Shown: positions 32,724 to 41,640 of the stretch, in pieces
Layout: each line of letters opens with the position of its first letter
Numbering within the stretch: position 1 is the first letter of the stretch
From: Betaproteobacteria bacterium
GTDB taxonomy: Bacteria; Pseudomonadota; Gammaproteobacteria; Burkholderiales; Ga0077523
Direction: 5' to 3'
NCBI GenBank assembly: GCA_016125475.1
Contig: WGLR01000017.1
Location: forward strand, 1 to 64,000
DNA: 64,000 nucleotides
Program-made: the position numbers and the translations under genes
Notes under the pieces: generated by a model
Seen by the model: only the letters and a program-made list of their open reading frames with translations
The model's database searches: none
Told to the model about the DNA's origin: nothing

Positions 32724-33155
32724 ATGGCGGTCATCGAGTGGAACGACAGGCTCGCGATCGACGACGGCGTGATGGACGAGACCCATCGCGAGTTCGTGGA
32801 TCTGGTCAACCGCATGGCCGACGCGCCGGACGAGCAGATGGAAGCGATCGTCGACGAGTTCATCCGGCACACGGAAGAGCACTTCGGGCAGGAGGAGCGC
32901 TGGATGCGCAGCCTGTCCTTTCCCCCTCTCGGCTGTCACAAGCGTGAACACGACGGCGTGCTCGAGATCGCGCGCGAGGTGAAACAGCGTATCGCGCGAG
33001 GCGAGATCCGCTTCGGTCGCGTGCTGGCCCAGGCCGTCGCGGAGTGGTTCGCCGATCACGCGGCGTCGATGGACACCGTGCTCTCGATGTACATGAAGGA
33101 CCAGGGCTACACGCCCACGGTCGGCGCTCTCGAAACCACCGAGCAGGCCGACTGA
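32724..33155 (+). CDS. bacteriohemerythrin
   Basis: A 143-residue single-domain hemerythrin that should bind O2 at a di-iron site. All seven ligands are seen: H21, H53, E57, H72, H76, H112 and D117. Helix-rich with no signal peptide, so it is cytoplasmic, for O2 storage, delivery or sensing. A strong AAGGAGAG precedes the ATG at 32724. It stands alone. Confidence 0.93.
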   Translation: MAVIEWNDRLAIDDGVMDETHREFVDLVNRMADAPDEQMEAIVDEFIRHTEEHFGQEERWMRSLSFPPLGCHKREHDGVLEIAREVKQRIARGEIRFGRVLAQAVAEWFADHAASMDTVLSMYMKDQGYTPTVGALETTEQAD

Positions 33156-33220
33156 CCCGGAGCATCCGTCACCGTACGGGGCGCGGATCGCTTCCCGGGC
33201 GCGCTGCTCTCTTCCGCTGC

Positions 33221-33925
33221 ATGTCTCCCGACGCCCCTGACGCCGGGCCCGGTGCCGTTCCTCCCGGGGCTGCCAGCGTCACGGTAGCGGGCGAAGGTCT
33301 CGTGCTGCTGCCGGAGCGCGCGGTCCACTGGGCGGCCGCGGCCACGGCCCTCGTCGCCGACGTGCACTTCGGCAAGGCAGCGAGCTTTCGGGCGCGCGGC
33401 GTGCCGGTGCCGGGCGGTACGACGCGGGAGAACCTGGAACGGCTCGACCGCGTGATCGCGACGACGGCCTGTCGACGTCTCGTCGTTCTCGGGGACTTCC
33501 TGCACGGACGCATCGCGCCTGAGTCTTCCGCCATGGCCTGCCTGCACGCGTGGCGCGAACGTCACGCCGCGCTGGACGTCCTGCTCGTGCGGGGCAACCA
33601 CGACCGGCACGCGGGTGATCCACCACCCGGTCTGCACATCGAGGCCGTCGCCGAACCTTACGTTTCACGTCCGTTCGTGCTTCGCCACGAACCCGGGACG
33701 AGCGAGGACGGCTATGTTCTCTCGGGTCACGTCCATCCCGCCGTGCGGCTTTCGGGTCGCGCACGCGAGCGGCTGCGCGTTCCGTGCTTCTGTTTCGACG
33801 CCTTGACCGGCATCCTGCCTGCGTTCGGTGCGTTCACGGGGACCGCCGTGGTCGCACCACGGCGTGGCACGAGGATCTTCGTGGCAGCGGGCGACCGCGT
33901 GGTCGCGCTGCCCCCGGAATCCTGA
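33221..33925 (+). CDS. metallophosphoesterase, PdeM-like
   Basis: A 234-residue calcineurin-type phosphoesterase. Metal-binding motifs occur in order: ADVHFGK, LGDFLHG, GNHDRH and SGHVHP. The order and the GKAASFRARG stretch match ligase-associated PdeM proteins. Those often neighbour a DNA ligase and a short Lhr helicase; neither is adjacent, although a long Lhr is encoded 14 kb away. The substrate is probably nucleic acid. Confidence 0.82.
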   Translation: MSPDAPDAGPGAVPPGAASVTVAGEGLVLLPERAVHWAAAATALVADVHFGKAASFRARGVPVPGGTTRENLERLDRVIATTACRRLVVLGDFLHGRIAPESSAMACLHAWRERHAALDVLLVRGNHDRHAGDPPPGLHIEAVAEPYVSRPFVLRHEPGTSEDGYVLSGHVHPAVRLSGRARERLRVPCFCFDALTGILPAFGAFTGTAVVAPRRGTRIFVAAGDRVVALPPES

Positions 33926-34148
33926 AGGCACGGCGTTTGCAATCCGACCCGTGCCGGCCTGCCCGGGGACCGTAAACGAAGATTTCCGGCTCTCCGCAGA
34001 CGGTTCACGGATGAAATCGGTGGTTTCGCGCGGCAGGTCGCTGCCGACACTGTCGATGATTTGAACAAAAACATCGAGGCCTTCACGACCACGGCGACAT
34101 CCTCCGGGATGCAGGCGTCGGGATGGCCAGAGGAGCCACCGGACACCC

Positions 34149-36410
34149 ATGAGGCCCTTCGCGGACCTCCCGTTCACCCGTCGTGCGGCGTCGCCGCCGG
34201 ACGGCGGCCGTACCCGCACGCTTTCTGCCCGGACGTTCGAGTGGATTCTGGCAACGGTCGCGCGACTGCATGGAGTCGACGTGGATGCGGCCGCAGTCAC
34301 GCGTGATGCCCTTCCGCCGCGCACGCCGGACACGCTGGCGAGCGTATTCGAGTCGCTGGGCTTCGCGTGTGCGCAGCTGCGGGTCACCGACTTCGCCGCC
34401 CAGAAGATCCCGCTGCCGTGCATCGCCTTCTACCACCCGCCCGGGGGACGTCGCGGTGGTGTCGGCCCGGACGGGCCGCCCGGGATCGCCGTGATCGTCG
34501 CCCGCGACGGTGACGAGATCTCTTACGTGGCCGACGGCGACGAGAAACCCGCAAAGCTCGCGGCTCAGGCGTTCCACGTGGTCTTCGCGCCGGAGGTCGT
34601 GTGCGTGCGTGGACCACGCGAGCGGCTCCCCGCGGAGGAGGACTCCGACGATCCCGCCGTGCGACGACCGTTCGGGTTCCGCTGGTTCCTTCCGTCGCTG
34701 CTCCGGCACCGGCGGGTCTGGCGGGACGTGCTGCTCGCCTCGGCCGCAATCCAGCTGCTCGCGCTCGCGACGCCGCTGTTCACGCAGGTGATCATCGACA
34801 AGGTGGTCGTTCACCACACCCACAGCACGCTGCTCGTCGTCGCGGCGGGCATGGGAATGTTCCTGCTCTTCTCGAGCGCGATGAACTGGGCGCGCCAGTA
34901 CCTCGTCGCGCACACGGGCACACGGATCGATGCCGCGCTGGGGGCCCGCGTGTTCTCGCACCTGCTGGGTCTGCCGCCGGGCTATTTCGAACAGCGTGCG
35001 ACGGGATCGGTCGTCGCGCGATTGCAGGCCGTCGAGACGATCCGGGAATTTCTCACCGGAGCCGCCGTCGCGCTGCTCCTCGACGTGCCGTTCCTGCTGC
35101 TCTTCCTCGCGATCATGTTCTGGTACAGCGCGTCTCTCACGCTGATCGCGCTCGCCTGTCTGGGCGCCCTCGTGGGCGTCAGCGCGTGGGTCACGCCGAT
35201 GCTGCGCGCCCGCCTGAACGACCAGTTCCTGCTCGGTGCACGCAGCCAGGCGCTCGTGACCGAGTACGTCGCGGGCATGACGACGGTGAAGGCGCTGCAG
35301 ATGGAAACGCTCGTCGCGCGTCGCTACGGCGAGTCGCTCGCCGCGCACCTGTCCGCCGGACTCCGCACGCGCACGCTCGCGAATTCCTACCAGGTCACCG
35401 CGGCGACGCTCGAAAACGTGATGACCGTCGCCGTGATGGTCGCGGGTGCGTGGCTCGTGATGGGCGACACGGGTTTCACCGTGGGCATGCTCGTCGCGTT
35501 CCAGATGTTCGCGTCGCGACTGGCCCAGCCCCTGCTGCGTCTCGCCGGTCTCTGGCAGCAGCTGCAGCAGGCGGGCGTGGCGATGCGCCGGCTGGGCGAT
35601 CTCATGGACACGCCGCAGGAGCCGACCCGGGAACGGATCGCACGCACGGCGCCACCGCGGGGCGCGGTCGTGCTCGAGAACGTGGGGTTCCGGTACGGCG
35701 AGCGTCGGGCATTCGTGTTCCGCGGACTTGACATCTCGCTGCCGCCCGGCCGGGTCACGCTCGTGTCGGGTCCTTCGGGCGTCGGCAAGAGCACCCTTAC
35801 GAAGCTGCTGCTCGGATTCGAGCGACCCACGGAGGGGCGGATCCTCGTCGACGGTCGCGACACCGGACACTTCGCCGTGAACGAGCTCCGGTCGCTCTTC
35901 GGTGTCGTGCCGCAGGATTCCGTGCTGTTCGCGGACACCGTGCGCGGCAACCTCGCGCTCGCGCAACCGTCGGCGTCGCTGGCCGACATGATGCTCGCGT
36001 GCAGGCTCGCCGGTGTTCACGACGACATCGACCGCCTGCCGGACGGCTACGACACGCGGCTCGGTGAGCGCGGTACCGGTCTGTCCGGCGGGCAGCGACA
36101 GCGGCTCGCGATCGCACGGGCTCTCCTGAAGCGGCCCCGTGTCCTGATCTTCGACGAGGCCACGAGTCACCTCGACGCGGACACCGCGCAGTCGCTCGTG
36201 CAGACGGTGAATGCGCTGCGCGGACAGGTCACGGTGCTGTTCATCGCGCACTCGGTGCCTGCGGGCCTGCTCGTGGACCAGGTCGTGCGTCTTACGGCCT
36301 CGGGAGCGCGGTCGATCGTGTCCGCGGTGGCTGCGCCGGATGCGCGCGAGCCGCGTGGTGCGCCGGAGGGGGCGATCGATTCGGCGACGCCCGGCGTGGC
36401 GCCGGCATGA
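34149..36410 (+). CDS. type I secretion ABC transporter/ATPase (HlyB-like)
   Basis: A 753-residue exporter. An N-terminal C39-peptidase-like domain (about 25-155) lacks the catalytic Cys, as in HlyB, so it acts in substrate recognition. The membrane domain spans about 190-460. The ATPase has Walker A GPSGVGKST near 541, the signature LSGGQRQR near 645 and Walker B VLIFDEATSHLD near 665. The next gene overlaps its stop (ATGA). It works with the HlyD-like protein and an outer-membrane TolC encoded elsewhere. Confidence 0.93.
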   Translation: MRPFADLPFTRRAASPPDGGRTRTLSARTFEWILATVARLHGVDVDAAAVTRDALPPRTPDTLASVFESLGFACAQLRVTDFAAQKIPLPCIAFYHPPGGRRGGVGPDGPPGIAVIVARDGDEISYVADGDEKPAKLAAQAFHVVFAPEVVCVRGPRERLPAEEDSDDPAVRRPFGFRWFLPSLLRHRRVWRDVLLASAAIQLLALATPLFTQVIIDKVVVHHTHSTLLVVAAGMGMFLLFSSAMNWARQYLVAHTGTRIDAALGARVFSHLLGLPPGYFEQRATGSVVARLQAVETIREFLTGAAVALLLDVPFLLLFLAIMFWYSASLTLIALACLGALVGVSAWVTPMLRARLNDQFLLGARSQALVTEYVAGMTTVKALQMETLVARRYGESLAAHLSAGLRTRTLANSYQVTAATLENVMTVAVMVAGAWLVMGDTGFTVGMLVAFQMFASRLAQPLLRLAGLWQQLQQAGVAMRRLGDLMDTPQEPTRERIARTAPPRGAVVLENVGFRYGERRAFVFRGLDISLPPGRVTLVSGPSGVGKSTLTKLLLGFERPTEGRILVDGRDTGHFAVNELRSLFGVVPQDSVLFADTVRGNLALAQPSASLADMMLACRLAGVHDDIDRLPDGYDTRLGERGTGLSGGQRQRLAIARALLKRPRVLIFDEATSHLDADTAQSLVQTVNALRGQVTVLFIAHSVPAGLLVDQVVRLTASGARSIVSAVAAPDAREPRGAPEGAIDSATPGVAPA

Positions 36411-37786
36411 ACGCGTCCACCGACCCGCGGCCAGTCACCCCGCACGCGCTCGCGCTGCTCGCTCCGCTCGAACGTCTCGAGCTCGAGCCGCCACCACCGC
36501 TCGCCGGCCTGGTGCTCCGTCTCGTACTGGCGCTCGTCGTGGCCGTGCTCGCCTGGGCGTGTCTGGGCAGGCTCGACGTCGTTTCCGTGGCGGAAGGCCG
36601 GCTCGTGCCGCGAACGCGGCTCAAGGTCGTGCAACCCGCTGACGGCGGGATCGTCCGGAACATCCTCGTCCAGGAGGGTGACCGGGTAGTTCCCGGACAG
36701 GTGCTCGTGCGGATGGACAGCCGGCTGTCGGACGCGGACCAGCGGCGCCTCGTCGCCGAACTGAAGGAGCGCTCGCTCCAGCTGCGACGCATCGACGCCG
36801 AACTCGCCGCGCGTGTGCCGGCGCGCGATGCCGGCGACCCGGAGGAACCCTACGCACAGATGATCGCGCGCTTCCACGCACGCCGTCGCGCATTCACCGA
36901 CGTCCTCGCCGAGGAACGGGCGGCGCTCGCGCGCACCGAGCAGGAACTCGCCTCCGCGCGTGCGACCGAGCGGCGTCTTCGCGAGACGCTCGCCACCTTC
37001 CGTGTCGAGGAACGGGCGTGGCGCGACCTCCAGCGTGACGGTTTCGCGGGCAGGCTGCAGGCGGAGGACAAGCGCCGGAAGCGCGCCGAGGCCGAACAGG
37101 ACCTCGAAGCGCAGGTGCACGTCATCGCGGGCCTGCGCGCGTCGATCGAACAGGCGCGTCGTCTCGTCGCGCGCACGACGTCGGAATACCGGCAGCAACT
37201 GCTCGCGGAGCGCGTGGAGGCGGCCGCGCAGGAACGCCGCCTCCGGGAGGAACTCGCGAAGCAGGCGGTACGTCGGGACCTGCTCGAACTGCGTGCCCCG
37301 CAGGCCGCGATCGTGAAGGAACTGGCCACGCACACCGAAGGCGCCGTGCTCGCACCCGGCACGGTGCTCATGACGCTCGTGCCCTCCGGCGAGGCGCTCC
37401 AGGCCGAGGTGTGGATCGGCAACGAGGACATCGGCTTCGTGCGGGAGGGCCAGCCCGTCCGGGTGAAGCTCGCGCCGTTTCCGTTCCAGAAGTACGGCAT
37501 GCTCGACGGAACGGTCACGCACGTGAGCGTGGATGCGACGGAGACACCGGGCCCGGCGGTTCCCGGTGACGCCGGGCCGGACGTGCCGCGCGCGGCGCGC
37601 TACGGTTACCGCTACCGCGCCATCGTGGATCTTCCCGCGCAGTCGCTCGAGGCAGACGGCGTGCGGTATCCGCTGAGCCCCGGCATGCAGGTCAACGCCG
37701 AGATCCTGCTGGGCGAACGGCGCGTGATCGACTACGTGCTGTCGCCCGTGCGCCGGGCCTTCCACGAGGCAGGCCGCGAGCGCTAG
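36407..37786 (+). CDS. type I secretion membrane-fusion protein (HlyD-like)
   Basis: A 459-residue periplasmic adaptor. One helix (about 36-55) follows a cytoplasmic N-terminus. It is followed by a split lipoyl domain (VVQPADGGIVRNILVQEGD and later ELRAPQAAIVKELATHTEG), a long coiled coil (about 100-300) and a beta-barrel region ending in GMQVNAEILLGER, the HlyD-family C-terminal signature. It connects the ABC exporter to TolC. No RTX substrate gene is adjacent. Confidence 0.93.
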   Translation: MNASTDPRPVTPHALALLAPLERLELEPPPPLAGLVLRLVLALVVAVLAWACLGRLDVVSVAEGRLVPRTRLKVVQPADGGIVRNILVQEGDRVVPGQVLVRMDSRLSDADQRRLVAELKERSLQLRRIDAELAARVPARDAGDPEEPYAQMIARFHARRRAFTDVLAEERAALARTEQELASARATERRLRETLATFRVEERAWRDLQRDGFAGRLQAEDKRRKRAEAEQDLEAQVHVIAGLRASIEQARRLVARTTSEYRQQLLAERVEAAAQERRLREELAKQAVRRDLLELRAPQAAIVKELATHTEGAVLAPGTVLMTLVPSGEALQAEVWIGNEDIGFVREGQPVRVKLAPFPFQKYGMLDGTVTHVSVDATETPGPAVPGDAGPDVPRAARYGYRYRAIVDLPAQSLEADGVRYPLSPGMQVNAEILLGERRVIDYVLSPVRRAFHEAGRER

Positions 37787-38318
37787 CCGGCCGGACACGG
37801 GCTCACGCCATGAGCCACCCGCAGCCGTACGCTGCGTGCATGGAAACCGTCCCACCCCTGTGCATCGGCTGCCGCTTCGGCACGGTGATTCCCGCGTGCA
37901 TCGCAGCGGAGCAGCGATCCGTCTTCTGGTGTCGGCAGGGCGTACCGCGTCAGCCGGACCGGCAGAGCTGCCCGTGCTTCCTCGGGGGTGACGGCGTCGC
38001 CGACGGGCTCGATCCGTCGCGGGTCATCCGGGAAACCGCGGTGCGGCGACGCGCCCCGCCGTCCCGTGACGGGTAGGCGCCTCCGCACGCAGGGCGGGCA
38101 TGGCCGTCGTCGGGCGTACACCGGAGTGACGTGGTCGGCTTCGTGGGCCGCAGGTGCGCCGTGCGCACCCTGCGGGGTGATCACGGAATCGCCCGCCTGT
38201 CGCAGGGTGGGCAACGCCCACGCGGCCGGCCGAGTCCCGGCAGCGCGTCGGAGAAGCATGACCGAAGCCCGCGCCGTCGTCCCCAAAGCATTTCGCCTCG
38301 CGGGTTCCGCGTGGGAGG
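37787..38318. other. long intergenic region between convergent genes
   Basis: 532 bases between the HlyD-like gene and the end of the TonB receptor gene. It holds one low-confidence Cys-rich frame (37810-38076). Nothing else is recognised on either strand. Confidence 0.5.
37810..38076 (+). CDS. doubtful Cys-rich small ORF
   Basis: An 88-codon frame whose N-terminal half has seven cysteines in about 50 residues (CIGCRFG, ACIAAEQ, FWCRQG, SCPCFLGG), which might bind metal. Third positions are GC-rich, though less so than in clear genes. No ribosome site is seen and the C-terminal part is Arg-rich filler. It could be a chance frame. Confidence 0.25.
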   Translation: MSHPQPYAACMETVPPLCIGCRFGTVIPACIAAEQRSVFWCRQGVPRQPDRQSCPCFLGGDGVADGLDPSRVIRETAVRRRAPPSRDG

Positions 38319-40580
38319 TCAGAACCTCACGTTCAGCGCGACGTTCAGCGAACGACCCGGCCCCGGCACGGTGATGCCCCACGGAATGCCGCCGAGTGTC
38401 ATCGACGGGCCCTGGCCGAGATAGGCGCCTCCGAGGGGCAGGAAGTTGAAACGATCGAAGACGTTCTCGATGGACGCGTCGATGCGCAATTCCCGCCACG
38501 CGTAGCTGGTGCGCAGGTTCACGAGCCCGTACCCGGGCGTCGGCACCTCGTTGCGCACCCGTGACACGTGCGTCTTCGCGGACACGCCGCGGATCTCGAC
38601 CGTGTTGCGCCAGGCACCGATCGCCTGCGTGATGCCGAGCACCGCATTCAGGGGCATGATGTGATAAAGGTCGTCACCCGTCGTGCGGTTCTCCCCGCGC
38701 ACGTAGTTCACGGTGGTGGTCACGCCGAAGGTGCCGAGACTTCCGGCTTCGCCGAGTGACGAATGTCCCGAGAGGTCGATTCCGTAGAGCCGCGCGGACT
38801 GGTTCGCGTACTGCAGCAGCACGAACCCCGTCGTCCTCGCGACATTTGCGCTGCCCCCGCACTGGCCGAAATCGCACCGTCTCGCGTCGATGTAGCCGTC
38901 GACGTACGTGACGTACGTGGTGGCCTTCAATCCCCAGAGGCTCCCGTCGGCGTCGTGCCAGTCCCCGGAGACGCTGAAGGTGTTGGCCGTTTCGGGTTTC
39001 AGCGCCACGTCGCCGATGTACCCGTTGCCGTCCCCGGCGAAGTTGTTCATGAGGGCCGCCATGGCCTGCGTGGACCACGCGTAGCGTTCGTAGAGGCTGG
39101 GCGAGCGTGTCTTGCGTGCGTAGCCGGCCTCGAGCGTGAGCGTCTCGCGCGGTTCCTGGCGGACGAGCGCGGAGAACCCCCAGTGGTGATCCAGGCGCGA
39201 GTGATCGAGTGTGTTGAAGCGGGCTGCGTCCGCGGACCACATCCCGGAGGTGCTGTAGCCGGCCGCGTCGCCCGCATCGCTTCTCACGAGATCTCCGCGG
39301 ATGCCGACGAGTCCCGTCCACGCGGATGCCCAGCGGGTTTCCCATTCTGCGAACGCGCCGACGCGGTTGCGCCTGCCGTCGCGAACGTTCCAGAACGTGT
39401 CGCAACACATCGAACCCGCGGTGCCGACCGGTGGCCACCAGTCGTCGAGGCTGTAGAGTTGCAGGTCGCCCCCCACACGCAGGATGTCTCGCGGCGAGAG
39501 GTCGATGTCGCCGCGAATCGACGCGCCGTGGGTGGCCGCCTTCGATTCCATCGGCATGCCGGTCCCGTAGGAGAACCGGTCCGTTCCCATGTCCATGCCG
39601 TGGCGCGTCCTCTGCGTGGAGACGCGTGCCTCCAGCGCGCCCCAGCCGAACTGCCCCGTGTAGCGGACGTTGACAAGGGTGTTCCGGTTCGCGGTCATGT
39701 CCATGCGCTGGTTCGGGAATCCCTCGAAGCCCACCGTCTGCTCGCTCACGTTCAGCTGCACGAGGTGGTTCTCCTGCTGGGTCGCAATGCCGAGTTCCCG
39801 ATCGTGCGCACCGAACCAGGCGCTGGACGCGACTTCGTCGCCCTCGATCCACGCACCGCCGGGAAGCAGCGACCCGATGGCCGCGGGCTTGAAGGCCGCC
39901 CCGGCGTGATGGTTGTGCGACTGCGTGCTTGACTCGTCGTACGTGACGCTCAGGCGTTCGCCTGCGAGCGTCGCGCCGACGTCGTGTCCGTGGGCGTCGC
40001 CGTTGCTGCGATAGAACGCGCCCGCGCGCCCCCTGGCGAGGAGACCTTCCCCGGTCACCGCGAACTCCGGTGGTGCCGACTCGACCTGGACCGTGCCGCC
40101 GATGTTGTCGCCGCCCGCACTCACCGGCGCGATGCCGGACAGGACCGTGATCCTGTGCACCTTCGTCGGATTGACGTAAGAGAGCGCGGAATTCATGTGG
40201 TTCGGACACGCCGACATCGGGGCCGCACCGTCCACGAGAATGTTCAGGCGGTCGTCGGCGAGCCCGTGGAGGACCGGAAGGCTGGAGATGCCGCCCGCGC
40301 CGTACAGGCTCACGCCGGGGAGGTCCTGCAGAAGACGCGCGCTGTCGGTGGTCGTCGCACGCAACGCGGCGAGATCCTGCTCTCCGAGCGACGTGCGTGC
40401 CGGCGCGTCGCCAGGAGATCGGCCCGTGACCACGACCGTCGGAAGGGTCGTGGAGTGTGCCGACGCGTCAGGACGTGGTGCGGTCTGCGCGCACGCCCTG
40501 CCGGACACCGTCAGGACCAGCGCGAGAGCGGCGAAGGGAAGGCCGTGTCCGACGGGTGGACAGCGGGAACCGATGGACAT
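38319..40580 (-). CDS. TonB-dependent receptor, OprC/NosA-like copper type
   Basis: A 753-residue outer-membrane receptor with a signal peptide, a TonB-box-like TLPTVVVTG near residues 45-53, a plug domain (about 60-175) and a 22-strand-type barrel ending in NVALNVRF. The plug has CPNHM (C125, M129) and the barrel has H327-G-M329, matching the CxxxM-HxM copper site described for OprC. Met-rich loops (QRMDM, GMDMG, GMPME) add to this. Copper uptake is therefore the likely role. It lies 22 bases after a PEP-CTERM gene in the same direction. Confidence 0.88.
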   Translation of the reverse strand: MSIGSRCPPVGHGLPFAALALVLTVSGRACAQTAPRPDASAHSTTLPTVVVTGRSPGDAPARTSLGEQDLAALRATTTDSARLLQDLPGVSLYGAGGISSLPVLHGLADDRLNILVDGAAPMSACPNHMNSALSYVNPTKVHRITVLSGIAPVSAGGDNIGGTVQVESAPPEFAVTGEGLLARGRAGAFYRSNGDAHGHDVGATLAGERLSVTYDESSTQSHNHHAGAAFKPAAIGSLLPGGAWIEGDEVASSAWFGAHDRELGIATQQENHLVQLNVSEQTVGFEGFPNQRMDMTANRNTLVNVRYTGQFGWGALEARVSTQRTRHGMDMGTDRFSYGTGMPMESKAATHGASIRGDIDLSPRDILRVGGDLQLYSLDDWWPPVGTAGSMCCDTFWNVRDGRRNRVGAFAEWETRWASAWTGLVGIRGDLVRSDAGDAAGYSTSGMWSADAARFNTLDHSRLDHHWGFSALVRQEPRETLTLEAGYARKTRSPSLYERYAWSTQAMAALMNNFAGDGNGYIGDVALKPETANTFSVSGDWHDADGSLWGLKATTYVTYVDGYIDARRCDFGQCGGSANVARTTGFVLLQYANQSARLYGIDLSGHSSLGEAGSLGTFGVTTTVNYVRGENRTTGDDLYHIMPLNAVLGITQAIGAWRNTVEIRGVSAKTHVSRVRNEVPTPGYGLVNLRTSYAWRELRIDASIENVFDRFNFLPLGGAYLGQGPSMTLGGIPWGITVPGPGRSLNVALNVRF

Positions 40581-40602
40581 GGAACGCCGGTGACGGGCGT
40601 GG

Positions 40603-41313
40603 TCAGCTCCGCGTGCGTCTGCGTGCGACCCACCCGACCAGGCCGAGACCCGAAAGCAGCAGGGCGTACGTTTCCGGCTCCGGAACGGCGGCCGTGATCG
40701 TCTGTGACACGGGATAGCCGTCCATCGTGCCGATCGCTCCGTAGCCGGCGACCGTCGTGCCGGTCATGCAGGTGCCGCCCATCATGCCGCCTGGCGTGCA
40801 GTCCGCGTATGCGAGTCTGTCCAGCTGCGCCTGCGTGAGCGGGGCGGTCGGATCCGACGTGTTCACGAAGATCCGTGCGTAGGCGTTGCCCGGATTGGTG
40901 CCCGGAAACCCGTGATAGAGGCCGAATCCGGTACCCGGCGACCAGCCGTCGCCTCCGCCCATCGTCGACAGGGTGTCCGTGTCGGTGTTAAGGAAGGTCG
41001 TGACGAGCAGTCCGCCCAGCGCGGGGTCGTACACGGCCGATAACTGGTGGGACAGACCGAGCAGCGCCATGTCGTAGCCCGGGGTGGTGCCCGTGCCCGC
41101 GCCGGTCATCGCCTCGGTGAGGGTGCCCGAGAGGCCGGACACCGTTTTCGACACGTCGTCGAAACTGAACGAACCGGTGAACACCGTGTTCTTCGGCTGG
41201 GTCTGGGGTTCCGCGAATGTCGCGACCACGTCGTAGACCGTGACCGTGGCGTGTGCGGCCGGGACGATGGCGAATGCCGACAGTGCCGCGGCGATGGATG
41301 CAAGTCTGTTCAT
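40603..41313 (-). CDS. PEP-CTERM protein with Cys/Met cluster
   Basis: A 236-residue secreted protein with a signal peptide (IAAALSAFAIVPAAHA) and a beta-rich body. Residues 172-183 read CTPGGMMGGTCM, two Cys and three Met that could bind copper. The tail VPEPETYALLLSGLGLVGW plus an RRR cluster is a PEP-CTERM signal. AGGAGA precedes the ATG. It is the first gene of a likely two-gene operon with the copper-type TonB receptor, suggesting a part in copper handling at the surface; this is inferred. Confidence 0.85.
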   Translation of the reverse strand: MNRLASIAAALSAFAIVPAAHATVTVYDVVATFAEPQTQPKNTVFTGSFSFDDVSKTVSGLSGTLTEAMTGAGTGTTPGYDMALLGLSHQLSAVYDPALGGLLVTTFLNTDTDTLSTMGGGDGWSPGTGFGLYHGFPGTNPGNAYARIFVNTSDPTAPLTQAQLDRLAYADCTPGGMMGGTCMTGTTVAGYGAIGTMDGYPVSQTITAAVPEPETYALLLSGLGLVGWVARRRTRS

Positions 41314-41640
41314 TTCGGTCTCCTCTCGATCAGGTCACGGCCCAGAGCGGGCACCGTACCGGCGCCGACATGCGACTGCGCCGACGAGGCCGAGCCCGAC
41401 GAACGTCAAGGCGAACGTCTCGGGCTCACGCTTCCTCCCGGCGGGTGTCAGGGACGCACGAGCGCCTGGTGGGCGCGAAGTATCCGGGGAACGTCGGAAG
41501 AAGTGGATGCGACACGATGTCGCAGCGGTGAGGGCGGGTGCTCCCTACCGACCTCCCCCCGCTGTCGCGGAGGGAGAGTCGGTGCGTGGTACGCACCCTA
41601 CGGCTCGCGGGGGAGGGATGGGGAGGGGGTGGCGGAATCC
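41314..41640. other. intergenic region containing a palindromic repeat
   Basis: 327 bases upstream of the PEP-CTERM/TonB operon and downstream of the fadJ-like gene. Its 3' third is a GC-rich palindromic element also found at 47.3 kb. Confidence 0.6.
41541..41630. repeat. REP-like palindromic element, copy 1
   Basis: Arms ACCTCCCCCCGCTGTCGCGG (from 41551) and GGCTCGCGGGGGAGGG (from 41602), with an inner AGGGAG, can form a long hairpin. It closely resembles the element at 47314-47421. It follows the stop of a minus-strand gene, as REP elements often do. Confidence 0.65.

Noticed and set aside
37787-38318. Cobalamin riboswitch near the TonB receptor
   Set aside because: No B12-box signature was found. 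The region lies at the 3' end of the receptor gene, not upstream of it.
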